Notes: generated from the sequence alone by a model not told the origin. A stretch of 12,796 bases of DNA from an uncultured Collinsella sp. (GCA_900548255.1 URKH01000059.1:1-12796); one strand, 5' to 3'. Shown: positions 1 to 7,412, numbered from the stretch's first letter. Translations and numbers: made by a program.

Positions 1-44
1 TGTCAGCTTGGGAAGCTGATGCCTTACCACTTGGCGATGCCCGC
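1..44 (-). tRNA. tRNA-Gly (anticodon CCC), 5' part, cut by the left edge
   Basis: Read on the minus strand from 44 down, the sequence begins with the acceptor strand GCGGGCA. It continues with a D arm (GCC stem, a loop containing GTGGTAA, GGC stem). The anticodon arm is TCAGC, loop TTCCCAA, GCTGA. The seven-base loop places the anticodon at 12-10 as CCC, which reads the glycine codon GGG. This layout closely matches bacterial glycine tRNAs that start GCGGGC. The variable loop, T arm and 3' acceptor lie outside the window. The gene is divergent from the adhesin gene on its right. Confidence 0.9.
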
Positions 45-57
45 TTGTGTGTTGGCT

Positions 58-87
58 AGTATAACGCGGTTGTCTTGTTCGATACAA
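58..87 (-). promoter_or_regulatory. Probable promoter of the tRNA-Gly gene
   Basis: On the minus strand TATACT (63-58) fits a -10 box. TTGTAT (87-82) lies 18 bases upstream as a weak -35 box. The -10 ends 13 bases before the tRNA 5' end, giving the short leader usual for tRNA genes. The -10 is good and the -35 is poor. Confidence 0.45.
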
Positions 88-213
88 GGGTGTCGATGCT
101 TGTTTTAGCTGTGGAGAATCTTTTGAAAACTACGCCAATTGTGGAGATGAGGACCTTTGTCTTTCTTTCCTTACTATCTTTTACCTGCGCCTTTATCTGA
201 TTGTTGTATTTGA

Positions 214-236
214 GCCCGGTTTGTCAGAAATCGGGC
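214..236 (+). promoter_or_regulatory. Stem-loop in the adhesin leader
   Basis: GCCCGGTTT (214-222) pairs with AAATCGGGC (228-236), with one G-T pair, around the five-base loop GTCAG. A short T run (241-244) follows after four bases. It resembles a weak terminator or attenuator ahead of the adhesin gene, but the T run is too short and too distant for a confident terminator call. Confidence 0.4.
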
Positions 237-296
237 AAGCTTTTGGTCAGCTTCTGGTACTTACCCGCATGAACCATGGCGGTAGCCTCATCCCAA

Positions 297-321
297 GCGC
301 CGCGGCCTCCCCGTGCGGCGC
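297..321 (+). promoter_or_regulatory. GC-only stem-loop just upstream of the adhesin ribosome binding site
   Basis: GCGCCGC (297-303) pairs perfectly with GCGGCGC (315-321) around an 11-base loop. The stem ends nine bases before the AAGGAG site at 331. A stable hairpin here could affect ribosome access or mRNA stability. The pairing is seen directly; any function is inferred. Confidence 0.35.
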
Positions 322-341
322 ACGAGGGATAAGGAGCAGCC

Positions 342-3300
342 ATGTCCAACGCACCCACGCACTCTGTCCACAGCGCAATCGCAACAGGTCCGCTGCTCCT
401 GCTCCTCTTTTTTCTGATCGGCTGCTTGGCCCCAGAGGCCGCACTCGCCGTCGACGGGAGTGACGCCCTTAATTTCCGCACCATAAGCGACGGCTGCGGC
501 CCCTTCGGTGTCGGTAAATACGAGGCACAGGACACTTCGATTTCGTACTGCATGAATCAAGACTGCCCCGGCCCCAGCAAGCCGGGAGGACCATGGCGCA
601 CATACAACCAGGGCTGGACATGGCTTGATGACGAATTTGCCGCCATCGTCTGTCACGGATACCCCTCCAGTACGTCCTTTGGCGGCCGCACTCTGTCGCC
701 CGATCTCGCCCGTGCCGCCACCCAGATTGCCGTTTGGATGCTCAACGGAACCACGCGCCCCGACGGCACCTATTCGTATACAAACAGCAAGGGAGTTGCC
801 AGGAGCGGTAGGTTTTACGAAAACGCCGAGGCCGTAGCGGCTGCACGTTGGCTCTACGACAGCGCTAAGTCCGGATCCATTAAGGCGACCCCACATCGAG
901 CCAGGCGTTATCACGGCCCGGTCTCGGGCGAGGGTCGACACCAGGACATGCTCTATGTTCTGCCCGCCGTCTCCGTATCTTTCCAAAAACAATCGTCCCA
1001 GGCTGACATCACCGCCGGTAACGACACCTACAGGCTCGGTGGCGCAACCTTCGATATCTTTGAAAGTGCAGGCGATGCACGTGTCGGCACGATCCAGACG
1101 GACGAAAACGGGCATGCACAAGCAACGCTTTCGCCCAATACGGCATATTACCTGGTCGAAACCAAAGCCCCGGCAGGCTATATCCCTCGAAGCGACCGAA
1201 TAGCCTTCACCACACAAAACAGCGGCGAACATGTCACCGTCAACGAGCAGCCCGGCACCATCACCTTGCGTATTGTAAAAATCGATGCCGCCACGGATGC
1301 TGGTGCCCAAGTTGGGGCGTCGCTTGCGGGCGCTGAATTCACCTGCGTCTCGCAATCAACTCCCGGCTGGACTCGCACCCTTACGACCGACGAAAACGGA
1401 CGGGCGATTCTCAACGACGTTCCTCTGGGCACCTTTACCATCTACGAATCGAAAGCGCCCGAGGGCTACCTGATTTCAAACGACTGTTGGAGCTACACCG
1501 TCGGTGCCGAGCAACTCGGAGATACGGGCATCGTTGAGCTCGAAAGCCGTATTCCCAACATCCCCATCGCCTTTGACCTTGAAATCTCGAAGTTTAAGGA
1601 CCATGGCAATAACGACGAGTCCGGCCTTGAGCAGCCGGCGGGAGGCGTCGTCTTTGAAGTTGTCAGCAATAGCTCCCAGCAAGTCGTCGGCACGTTGACC
1701 ACAAACGTTTACGGCTTTGCCTCCACCAAAGACCAGCCCGAAGCATGGTTTGGCGCAGGCAAGCGACCCGCCGGCGCTCACGGTGCCATTCCATACGACC
1801 GCGCGGGCTACACCGTTCGCGAGGTTGTAGAAACGGTCCCTGAGGGATTTAAGCAAGCAGGAGAATGGACCATCACAGCAGAGCAGACCGCAGACGGCGC
1901 CGAGCTTCAGTACATCATTGACAACCATGCCCTATCGACACACCTTCAAATCGTAAAGCGCGATGCTCAGACCGGCGGCACCGTACCACTTGCCGGCTTT
2001 ACGTTCCAGCTGCTCGATAGCCACCACGAGCCCGTCTCGCAAACATGTTGGTATCCGGCCCACAATGTAATGAATACCTTCACAACCGATACAACCGGCG
2101 CCGTCACGCTGCCCGAATCACTTAATCCCGGAACATACTACGTGCACGAGACATCGGCCAAGGAACCGTATCTGCGCGGAGAAGACCTGGAGATAACGAT
2201 TCCCGCCGACAGGAATCTGACACCGGTCGCCGTCGCCTCGTTCTATGATGACGCCGCAACCGGAAGCATCGAAATCATTAAGACGGATGCCGTAGATGGG
2301 CACGCCCTCGCTGGAGCCACGTTTGACATCCGCGCTAGCGGCGACATCGTGCGAACCGACGGCAGCATCGTTGCCCTGGATGGCGAAACCGTCGCCGCCG
2401 TTACAACCGACGAACAAGGGCATGCGCGAGTCGACCATCTTTCGCTGGGATGCGGTACCGCCACCTACGAGGTCGTCGAGACACAAGCGCCCGAAGGTTA
2501 TCTGCTCAACCCGACCCCGCATACTGTGAAGTTGTCGTACGCTGACCAGCAAACGCCCGTGATCGGTGTGCACCTTGACGTTTCCAACGACTACACCAAG
2601 ATCGATATCTCCAAAGTCGACGCATGCGGAGGTCAGGAAGTGACAGGCGCCGAGCTTGTCCTCTGCGACTCCAATGGCAACGAAATCGATTCTTGGACTT
2701 CATCCGGCAAACCGCATCACATTGAGCACCTTTCACCCGGCACCTACACCCTGCGCGAAACGATGTCCCCGCGTATCTACGACCTTGCCGAAGAGATAAC
2801 GTTTGAAGTAAAGGCCACGGGAGAAGTTCAAACCATGGCAATGAAGGATACCCCCATCGAGATCAGGGGAAGCGTCGATAAGCGCCAAGAGATCGCACAG
2901 CCAGTCGTAAGCAAACTCGTTGCCAACGGCGACGGTAAAAACCGAGCCAAAGCACGGGCCAATACGCAAGGCACCTTCTGCTATACCATCGACGCCAAAA
3001 ATGAGTCGAGCACCTGGGTCGACGAGTTGACCATCACCGACGACCTCGAGTGCGCCAAAGATGGCGCAGCGAAACTTGTTGCCGTTGAAACCCCTATTGC
3101 GGTCGGCGATCTAAACGGGCTGTGCAACGTGTGGTATCGAACGTCCCCAGCAGGAACAAGCGACACGGGCAAGCAGGTCAATGCAACGCTTGACGACGGG
3201 CACAGCAATCCTTGGCTCGAAACGGAAGAGGTTACAAAGCTGCTGGGCGACGATGCGCGTCTCGTCGATTACGACGGGTGGCACCTATGGAAAGCGGATA

Positions 3301-3773
3301 TCCCGACGGACAAGTCCGTCACGCTCGATACGAAAGAGATTGATCTTGCAGACAACGCCGTCATCACGGGCATCCGTTTTGAATACGGTGCGGCAGCCGC
3401 CGACTTTACAACCAGAAGCGAGGCGGGCTCTTGGACCCGGGATGACCTTAAAGACGAACACGACGATCTTGACGATGCCAAGACGGCCCTTAACTCGGAT
3501 GCCCGAGGCGCAGTCGTGCATATGCAGGCAACGTCGTCCTATACGCCCCAAACCGCACTTGCCAACAGCGCGCGCGTCGATCTTTGCCGCAACGGCGGTG
3601 GCGATAAACTCGAAGCGCATGATGAGGACCGCGTCATCCAACGATGCGCCCTGCCTCAGAACCTGCCGGCAACGGGATCTGTTGCCGTCGCCGCATGCAT
3701 CACCGCACTCCTGACATCGGGCACTGCAGCCATATGGTTCGCTCGCCTTAGGTCAGCCACAAGGAAGCACTAG
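342..3773 (+). CDS. Sortase-anchored adhesin with thioester domain and six SpaA/CnaB domains
   Basis: This is a 1143-residue cell-surface protein. The start is fixed by AAGGAG five bases upstream and an in-frame stop at 330-332. Residues 17-36 form a signal sequence ending in ALA, with cleavage likely before Val37. The n-region lacks Lys and Arg, and LIGC (25-28) resembles a lipobox. Residues about 40-200 are a thioester (TQXA-type) domain: YCMNQ gives Cys70 and TQIAVW gives Gln128, the pair expected to form the internal thioester used for covalent binding to host surfaces. Six SpaA/CnaB domains follow. Their likely isopeptide Lys/Glu/Asn-or-Asp residues are 216/273/301, 313/369/406, 417/494/528, 539/603/636 or 637, 647/713/749 and 758/806/836. 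Residues 843-1100 are an unassigned module. The C terminus has LPATG (1108-1112), a hydrophobic segment (1113-1134) and a basic tail, the signal for sortase anchoring. No sortase or partner pilin gene is in the window, so a monomeric fibrillar adhesin is likelier than a pilus subunit here. Confidence 0.9.
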   Translation: MSNAPTHSVHSAIATGPLLLLLFFLIGCLAPEAALAVDGSDALNFRTISDGCGPFGVGKYEAQDTSISYCMNQDCPGPSKPGGPWRTYNQGWTWLDDEFAAIVCHGYPSSTSFGGRTLSPDLARAATQIAVWMLNGTTRPDGTYSYTNSKGVARSGRFYENAEAVAAARWLYDSAKSGSIKATPHRARRYHGPVSGEGRHQDMLYVLPAVSVSFQKQSSQADITAGNDTYRLGGATFDIFESAGDARVGTIQTDENGHAQATLSPNTAYYLVETKAPAGYIPRSDRIAFTTQNSGEHVTVNEQPGTITLRIVKIDAATDAGAQVGASLAGAEFTCVSQSTPGWTRTLTTDENGRAILNDVPLGTFTIYESKAPEGYLISNDCWSYTVGAEQLGDTGIVELESRIPNIPIAFDLEISKFKDHGNNDESGLEQPAGGVVFEVVSNSSQQVVGTLTTNVYGFASTKDQPEAWFGAGKRPAGAHGAIPYDRAGYTVREVVETVPEGFKQAGEWTITAEQTADGAELQYIIDNHALSTHLQIVKRDAQTGGTVPLAGFTFQLLDSHHEPVSQTCWYPAHNVMNTFTTDTTGAVTLPESLNPGTYYVHETSAKEPYLRGEDLEITIPADRNLTPVAVASFYDDAATGSIEIIKTDAVDGHALAGATFDIRASGDIVRTDGSIVALDGETVAAVTTDEQGHARVDHLSLGCGTATYEVVETQAPEGYLLNPTPHTVKLSYADQQTPVIGVHLDVSNDYTKIDISKVDACGGQEVTGAELVLCDSNGNEIDSWTSSGKPHHIEHLSPGTYTLRETMSPRIYDLAEEITFEVKATGEVQTMAMKDTPIEIRGSVDKRQEIAQPVVSKLVANGDGKNRAKARANTQGTFCYTIDAKNESSTWVDELTITDDLECAKDGAAKLVAVETPIAVGDLNGLCNVWYRTSPAGTSDTGKQVNATLDDGHSNPWLETEEVTKLLGDDARLVDYDGWHLWKADIPTDKSVTLDTKEIDLADNAVITGIRFEYGAAAADFTTRSEAGSWTRDDLKDEHDDLDDAKTALNSDARGAVVHMQATSSYTPQTALANSARVDLCRNGGGDKLEAHDEDRVIQRCALPQNLPATGSVAVAACITALLTSGTAAIWFARLRSATRKH

Positions 3774-3785
3774 CACGATAAAAAA

Positions 3786-3815
3786 GCGGGCGAGCCAGTC
3801 TCCCGGCTCGCCCGC
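3786..3815 (-). terminator. Rho-independent terminator for the minus-strand gene pair, perhaps bidirectional
   Basis: GCGGGCGAGCC (3786-3796) pairs perfectly over 11 bases with GGCTCGCCCGC (3805-3815) around an eight-base loop. Read on the minus strand the stem is followed at once by six T (the A run 3780-3785), a classic terminator. It lies 23 bases past the stop codon at 3839. On the plus strand only CTTGGG follows, so termination of the adhesin transcript would be weaker. Confidence 0.85.
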
Positions 3816-3838
3816 CTTGGGCATAAACGATGAATCGG

Positions 3839-4057
3839 CTATTCAGCAGATGACGAACCGCCATCGATGGCTGCCTGATCGGACTCGGAAATACCGTCGG
3901 CACCCAAACTTTGCTCTTGCTCCACCTCTTCGTTCATTGTTGTCTCGGGCGTCGAGCCCTTAACGCCAACGACATACGCGGCCCCAAAGCCCAATGCGAT
4001 TGCGATCAGGGTCAAGATCAGATAGATGGGCCAATGGCGCTTGATGTACGAAAACAC
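3839..4057 (-). CDS. Small single-pass membrane protein, unknown function
   Basis: The 72-residue product starts with GTG at 4057. The start is supported by AAGGAG (4068-4063) five bases upstream. Residues 1-8 are basic (KRH at 6-8). Residues 10-32 form one hydrophobic membrane helix rich in Ile, Leu, Ala and Gly. Residues 38-72 are acidic, polar and probably disordered. The positive-inside rule puts the N terminus in the cytoplasm and the acidic tail outside. The gene begins 22 bases after the M28-like gene and ends just before the strong terminator, so the two are almost certainly cotranscribed. I recognise no family. The tail has no cysteine or sorting motif. Confidence 0.75.
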   Translation of the reverse strand: MFSYIKRHWPIYLILTLIAIALGFGAAYVVGVKGSTPETTMNEEVEQEQSLGADGISESDQAAIDGGSSSAE

Positions 4058-4079
4058 GCTGACTCCTTAGCGGATCTGT

Positions 4080-7000
4080 CTACGAACGACGAATGACCTC
4101 GGTCACGACCTCGGACACCGTAGCAATATTGGTCGGATTGACGTTGTACGGCAGGTCATCCTCGGTGCGAGCGCAGGCAAGGCGCGGGCCGTCCACACCG
4201 GCGATCGTAAGGGCGCGACGGCTCGCCTCGAGCGCTGCGGATGCATCGGTTTTTGCATAGGGCATCTCGAACGTACCGCAATCGACGTGGAACGACTTGC
4301 ACACCTTGCTGACAAGATTCATGATGCGGCGATCGCCCTTAAAGAGCTGCTGCTCGCCCTCGACCGTTACCATCGAAAGCCTGCCGGCACCGATAGACTC
4401 GAGGTTGATGAAGAACACACCGCGGAGCTTGTCACGATGCGAGGCCAAAAAGGCCCTCATGCCGGCGCCGTCGCAATCTGACGCGCCCGTTGCGACGAAC
4501 CAGATATCGTGGCCGAGTAGCTCATCGTCACCCATGGAGGCAACGGCCGAGAGCATATCCTCGGCAGAAGCACCATCGGAGGAGGTGGCGCCACCCTTCC
4601 AACCGTCGTCATCCTCGAAGTTATCCCACGAGCCAATGCCGCGGCCAGACTTCTTGGCATCGTAATCGTCCTCGACGCCCAGCCAGTCGCTCATGCTGTC
4701 CTGCTCGTTCTTCTTTTTGCGACCGAACAAGCCACCCAGGCCACGCTTCTGCGGCTTGGCGCCCGTCGAAACAGGAGCCGAGATGGTCTCGAGCGGTTGT
4801 GCGCCCGAGGAGATGGGCATGGGGGTCGCGACCGGTGCCGATGTGGGCTCGGGGCCCTGCGCCGTCGCAAAGGGATCATTTGTCTGTGCCGAAGGATCGG
4901 GAAGATCGAACAGCGACGTGCGGGACGCGACGTTGGCCTGTTGCATCGAAGGCAGCGACGGATCGGGGACCGAGGCCAGCGGCGACGAAGAGGGTGCAGG
5001 CGCGGAGGCCGGATCGGGGATATTCATCTGCTGGCGCGGAGGCACCTGAGACGAAATCTGCGCCATGAGGGAGTCAACCGTCTCGTCCTGCGTGGGAGCG
5101 ACATTGGCCACCGTGGCGCCGGGATCGCTCGGCGCGGGCATGGTAAAGATCTGCGTAGAATAAGGCCTGGACACATCCGTCTTGGGAGCCTCGTCAACCG
5201 CAGGGGACTCCTGCTCCATCGCAGGAGCCTCGACCTGCTCGGGCGCGCTAGCCTCAACGGAATCGGCCTCGTCGATAACCGAATCATCGGCGGCGTCCTG
5301 GGCATCATCGGAGATGGGAAGGGGCTCGGCAATTGCGGTGCCCTGCTTCTCAAACGTCATCGTGGCATCAAATGACATGGTGCTATCAACCGGCTGCTGC
5401 GCACCAAAGGACGTCGTAGCCTCGGCAACGTCAGCGGACGTCGGCTGCTGCGCATCAAAGGACGTCGTGGCGTCGGCGACATCGACAGGCTCCGACTGCT
5501 CGGCCTCGCTCTGCTCGAACTCCTGTGCCGCACGCTCACGCTCGGCCTCGGCGGCCTGCTGCTGGGCGATGGCCTCCCGCTCGGCGGCCTCGCGGGCAGC
5601 GGCGCGCTTTTCCTCAAAGTCATCGACGAACTTCTTGCCCTTCGCAAAGGCACCCTTAAAGAAGCTAGAAGCGCTGGCACCAATCGAGGAGAACGCGGAA
5701 GCGATATCGGCATGGGGCGTTGTCGAGGGAATCTCGGCCGAGAAATCGGTGTCACTCTCATAGGACACGCGCTGCGGATACTCGTCATAGTCTTCGTCGG
5801 CGGTCTCGTCTTCAACCTGTGCCGGAGCGGCAGGCGCCAGAATATCCAGACCGGCTGCAGAATCGAGCGCGGGCTTTGCGTCAGACTCCGCGGCAGCAAC
5901 AGGGGCAGCGACCGGCTCGGCGGGAGCAACAGCCGTATTCGCCGCGGGCGCAGGCTCCTGTGCAACGGGAGCAGGCTCCGGCTCAAACGTCGGCTCCTCG
6001 CCCTCTTCGTAATCGAGCGTGCAGGACTCGGGCAGCATGCCAAGCGCACGGATGGCATCCGAACCAAAGCGGATATTGCCAGCGGCATTGCGATAGAGTT
6101 TGGGCTTGGGCTCGGCAACTTCGACCACCCCGGGCTCCTCCGCCGGCTCGGTGGTGGACTTTTCCTCGGTGGACACTTCGGCCTGGGCAGTCTGGTCTTG
6201 AGCCTCGGGCGCGATAACGCCGATCAGCGTCTCGTCGGCAGAGGCACCCTCAAAACCATCGATCTGCCCATCAAAAGCCTCTTCCTGCTCGGGCACATCG
6301 TCAGGCGCCACCGGCTGGCCAAACTCGTCCTCGTCGTAGGAAGGTTCCTCATATTCAATGGTGTTGCCGTAGTCGTTTTGCTGCTGGGCCGCGGCATACT
6401 CGGCCGCCGCGCGCGCCATTTCCTCGGCGCGACGCTTCTGCTCGCCGAAATAGGTATCGAATGGAATGTCGTCGGGGAACTCGTTTTCGCCCTGATAGGG
6501 GGCAACGTTGTCCATGACACCGAGCATGGCGGCAACAGAGGACTTGTTGCACACCGCGCCAGACGTGTAGGGAAGCACAAAACGGTTGGAGATGATATTG
6601 GCGGCGTTGGCCAGTGCCACAAGGGAGGCCAGAATCGCGACAACCCACAGCAGTACCTTGAGCACGCCGGGAAGCGGCAGGATACGCAGGATGGCGACAG
6701 CCGCGGGTGCGACCGTGGCGACAGGCAGGAGCTTGGCGATAAGCGCGCGATACGGAGCGTAGGGCTCGCGAGCAAGGAGCTCGGCGCGGGGAGAATCATA
6801 GTGCGCCACCACGACGACCGGGCGGTTGCGCGGAGACGCAAGCGGGCCCGAGGCCTTGTGATAGGCGATGACATTTTGGCTCACACCGGTCTTCCCCAGG
6901 CGCGAAACCACGGGATGCCCCGTGCGCTCGAGCACGTAGAGCACGGCACCGACAATGGCCAGCAAGGTGCCGACCAAGCCGATACCGCCGCCGATGCCCA

Positions 7001-7214
7001 TCAGCAGGGCGCCGGCAAACGCCAGAATACCGGTAACGGCAAACGCCAACCTGCTGGGCGCGGGAGCATTAAATTCCTGCACCTCGGGGTCAAAGCCGTG
7101 GTTGCGGAAAATCTGAGCGATATCCTCAGCAGCCAGGCGCTCTTCTTCACTGCACGCCGGCGTAATGCCGGTGTTCTGCAGCAGGTGGTTAATATAGTTC
7201 TGGGTGTTCGCCAT
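4080..7214 (-). CDS. M28 peptidase-like membrane protein with a very large disordered insertion
   Basis: This 1044-residue protein starts at 7214, where GGAG lies five bases upstream. Residues 57-95 are two membrane helices. Residues 114-145 contain the M28 hallmark VAHYDS (His138, Asp140). Residues 158-206 are a second membrane hairpin. Residues 215-240 resemble the next M28 block. The C-terminal M28 half is at 900-1044 (WFVATGAS, NLESIG, and the final DD-x-P-x-N block). Between the halves lie about 620 acidic residues rich in Ala, Pro, Gln and Ser, with a charged helical or coiled-coil stretch (519-575), a 17-residue tandem repeat and a basic patch (KKK) near 820. Aligned by eye to Aeromonas aminopeptidase, His97 is kept as His138 and Asp179 becomes Glu939. 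Asp117 becomes Cys222, catalytic Glu151 becomes Ser912, Glu152 becomes Asp913 and His256 becomes Arg1016. Catalysis is therefore doubtful. Four membrane segments and no signal peptide suggest that the domain and insertion are cytoplasmic. It lies upstream of the 72-residue membrane protein in one operon. Confidence 0.8.
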   Translation of the reverse strand: MANTQNYINHLLQNTGITPACSEEERLAAEDIAQIFRNHGFDPEVQEFNAPAPSRLAFAVTGILAFAGALLMGIGGGIGLVGTLLAIVGAVLYVLERTGHPVVSRLGKTGVSQNVIAYHKASGPLASPRNRPVVVVAHYDSPRAELLAREPYAPYRALIAKLLPVATVAPAAVAILRILPLPGVLKVLLWVVAILASLVALANAANIISNRFVLPYTSGAVCNKSSVAAMLGVMDNVAPYQGENEFPDDIPFDTYFGEQKRRAEEMARAAAEYAAAQQQNDYGNTIEYEEPSYDEDEFGQPVAPDDVPEQEEAFDGQIDGFEGASADETLIGVIAPEAQDQTAQAEVSTEEKSTTEPAEEPGVVEVAEPKPKLYRNAAGNIRFGSDAIRALGMLPESCTLDYEEGEEPTFEPEPAPVAQEPAPAANTAVAPAEPVAAPVAAAESDAKPALDSAAGLDILAPAAPAQVEDETADEDYDEYPQRVSYESDTDFSAEIPSTTPHADIASAFSSIGASASSFFKGAFAKGKKFVDDFEEKRAAAREAAEREAIAQQQAAEAERERAAQEFEQSEAEQSEPVDVADATTSFDAQQPTSADVAEATTSFGAQQPVDSTMSFDATMTFEKQGTAIAEPLPISDDAQDAADDSVIDEADSVEASAPEQVEAPAMEQESPAVDEAPKTDVSRPYSTQIFTMPAPSDPGATVANVAPTQDETVDSLMAQISSQVPPRQQMNIPDPASAPAPSSSPLASVPDPSLPSMQQANVASRTSLFDLPDPSAQTNDPFATAQGPEPTSAPVATPMPISSGAQPLETISAPVSTGAKPQKRGLGGLFGRKKKNEQDSMSDWLGVEDDYDAKKSGRGIGSWDNFEDDDGWKGGATSSDGASAEDMLSAVASMGDDELLGHDIWFVATGASDCDGAGMRAFLASHRDKLRGVFFINLESIGAGRLSMVTVEGEQQLFKGDRRIMNLVSKVCKSFHVDCGTFEMPYAKTDASAALEASRRALTIAGVDGPRLACARTEDDLPYNVNPTNIATVSEVVTEVIRRS
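5392..5493 (-). repeat. Tandem duplication of a 17-codon unit inside the M28-like gene
   Basis: Two 51-base units (5392-5442 and 5443-5493) lie head to tail. Their first 41 bases agree at 36 positions by eye and the last ten have diverged. In protein they give ADATTSFDAQQP and AEATTSFGAQQP, in frame, in the disordered insertion. A looser third copy (DSTMSFDATMTF) follows in the protein. Confidence 0.8.
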
Positions 7215-7219
7215 GTGCG

Positions 7220-7223
7220 CTCC
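7220..7223 (-). promoter_or_regulatory. Ribosome binding site that fixes the start of the M28-like gene
   Basis: On the minus strand GGAG is followed by five bases and then ATG at 7214-7212. The open frame continues upstream to an ATG at 7364, but that would add 50 residues unlike a membrane-protein N terminus and would cover the divergent promoter region. The product from 7214 begins with a soluble amphipathic stretch, as expected for M28-type proteins. Confidence 0.7.
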
Positions 7224-7402
7224 ACATCCATAATCCGACAAATAGGCCCAATGCATGCACATTAGAACCGTATATAGTCGAAAGTATACCCCGAGCGAGC
7301 GCAAACGACCGAATTCGGGGCATCTTAACGCCGCGAGCGGACAAGGATATAGCCTAATCTCCATATCGGACTAAAATCATGGCATCAAACGACCTTCTCA
7401 TG
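7224..7402. promoter_or_regulatory. Divergent control region between the M28-like gene and the WYL regulator pair
   Basis: About 200 bases separate the two divergent start codons. For the plus strand, TTAACG (7325-7330) and TATAGC (7348-7353) are 17 bases apart and could be -35 and -10 boxes. For the minus strand, TATACT (7288-7283) and TATATA (7276-7271) are -10-like, with no good -35. An imperfect inverted repeat, GTATAT (7270-7275) and GTATAC (7284-7289), overlaps these boxes and could be an operator. All assignments are tentative. Confidence 0.35.
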
Positions 7403-7412
7403 CGAGGATTCT

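Larger units (their letters stand above)
88..341 (+). other. Intergenic leader of the adhesin gene
   Basis: No credible gene lies here. The stretch holds a pyrimidine-rich tract (about 153-200) and two stem-loops, at 214-236 and 297-321. The ribosome binding site AAGGAG is at 331-336. I could not fix a convincing promoter. TTGAAA at 123-128 could be a -35 box, but no good -10 follows at the right distance. TACTAT at 172-177 is a possible -10 without a -35. The region is long enough for a structured 5' untranslated leader. Confidence 0.5.

Noticed and set aside
88..341. Known riboswitch, for example c-di-GMP, ahead of the adhesin
   Set aside because: No conserved core of a class I could recognise was found. 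Only simple hairpins are visible.
288..1355. Minus-strand open frame of 355 codons antisense to the adhesin start
   Set aside because: No recognisable domain, and it lies opposite a strongly supported secreted protein. It also runs through the adhesin ribosome site. It is a codon-bias shadow.
3786..3815. Strong plus-strand terminator for the adhesin
   Set aside because: The stem is perfect, but the plus strand has no T run after it. It is recorded as a minus-strand terminator that may also slow plus-strand transcription.
7235..7242. TTTGTCGG on the minus strand, resembling part of the PafBC-type promoter element
   Set aside because: It lies only about 20 bases before the start codon of the M28-like gene, so a -10 box would fall on the ribosome site. 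The match is too short to mean much.
5712..7265. Plus-strand open frame of 517 codons antisense to the M28-like gene
   Set aside because: Its product is dominated by Arg, Gly and His with no domain, and it is the mirror of a GC-rich gene with clear family motifs. It lacks a convincing ribosome site.
7215..7364. Upstream extension of the M28-like protein to an ATG at 7364
   Set aside because: It would add 50 atypical residues and cover the divergent control region. The ATG at 7214 has a well-spaced GGAG.
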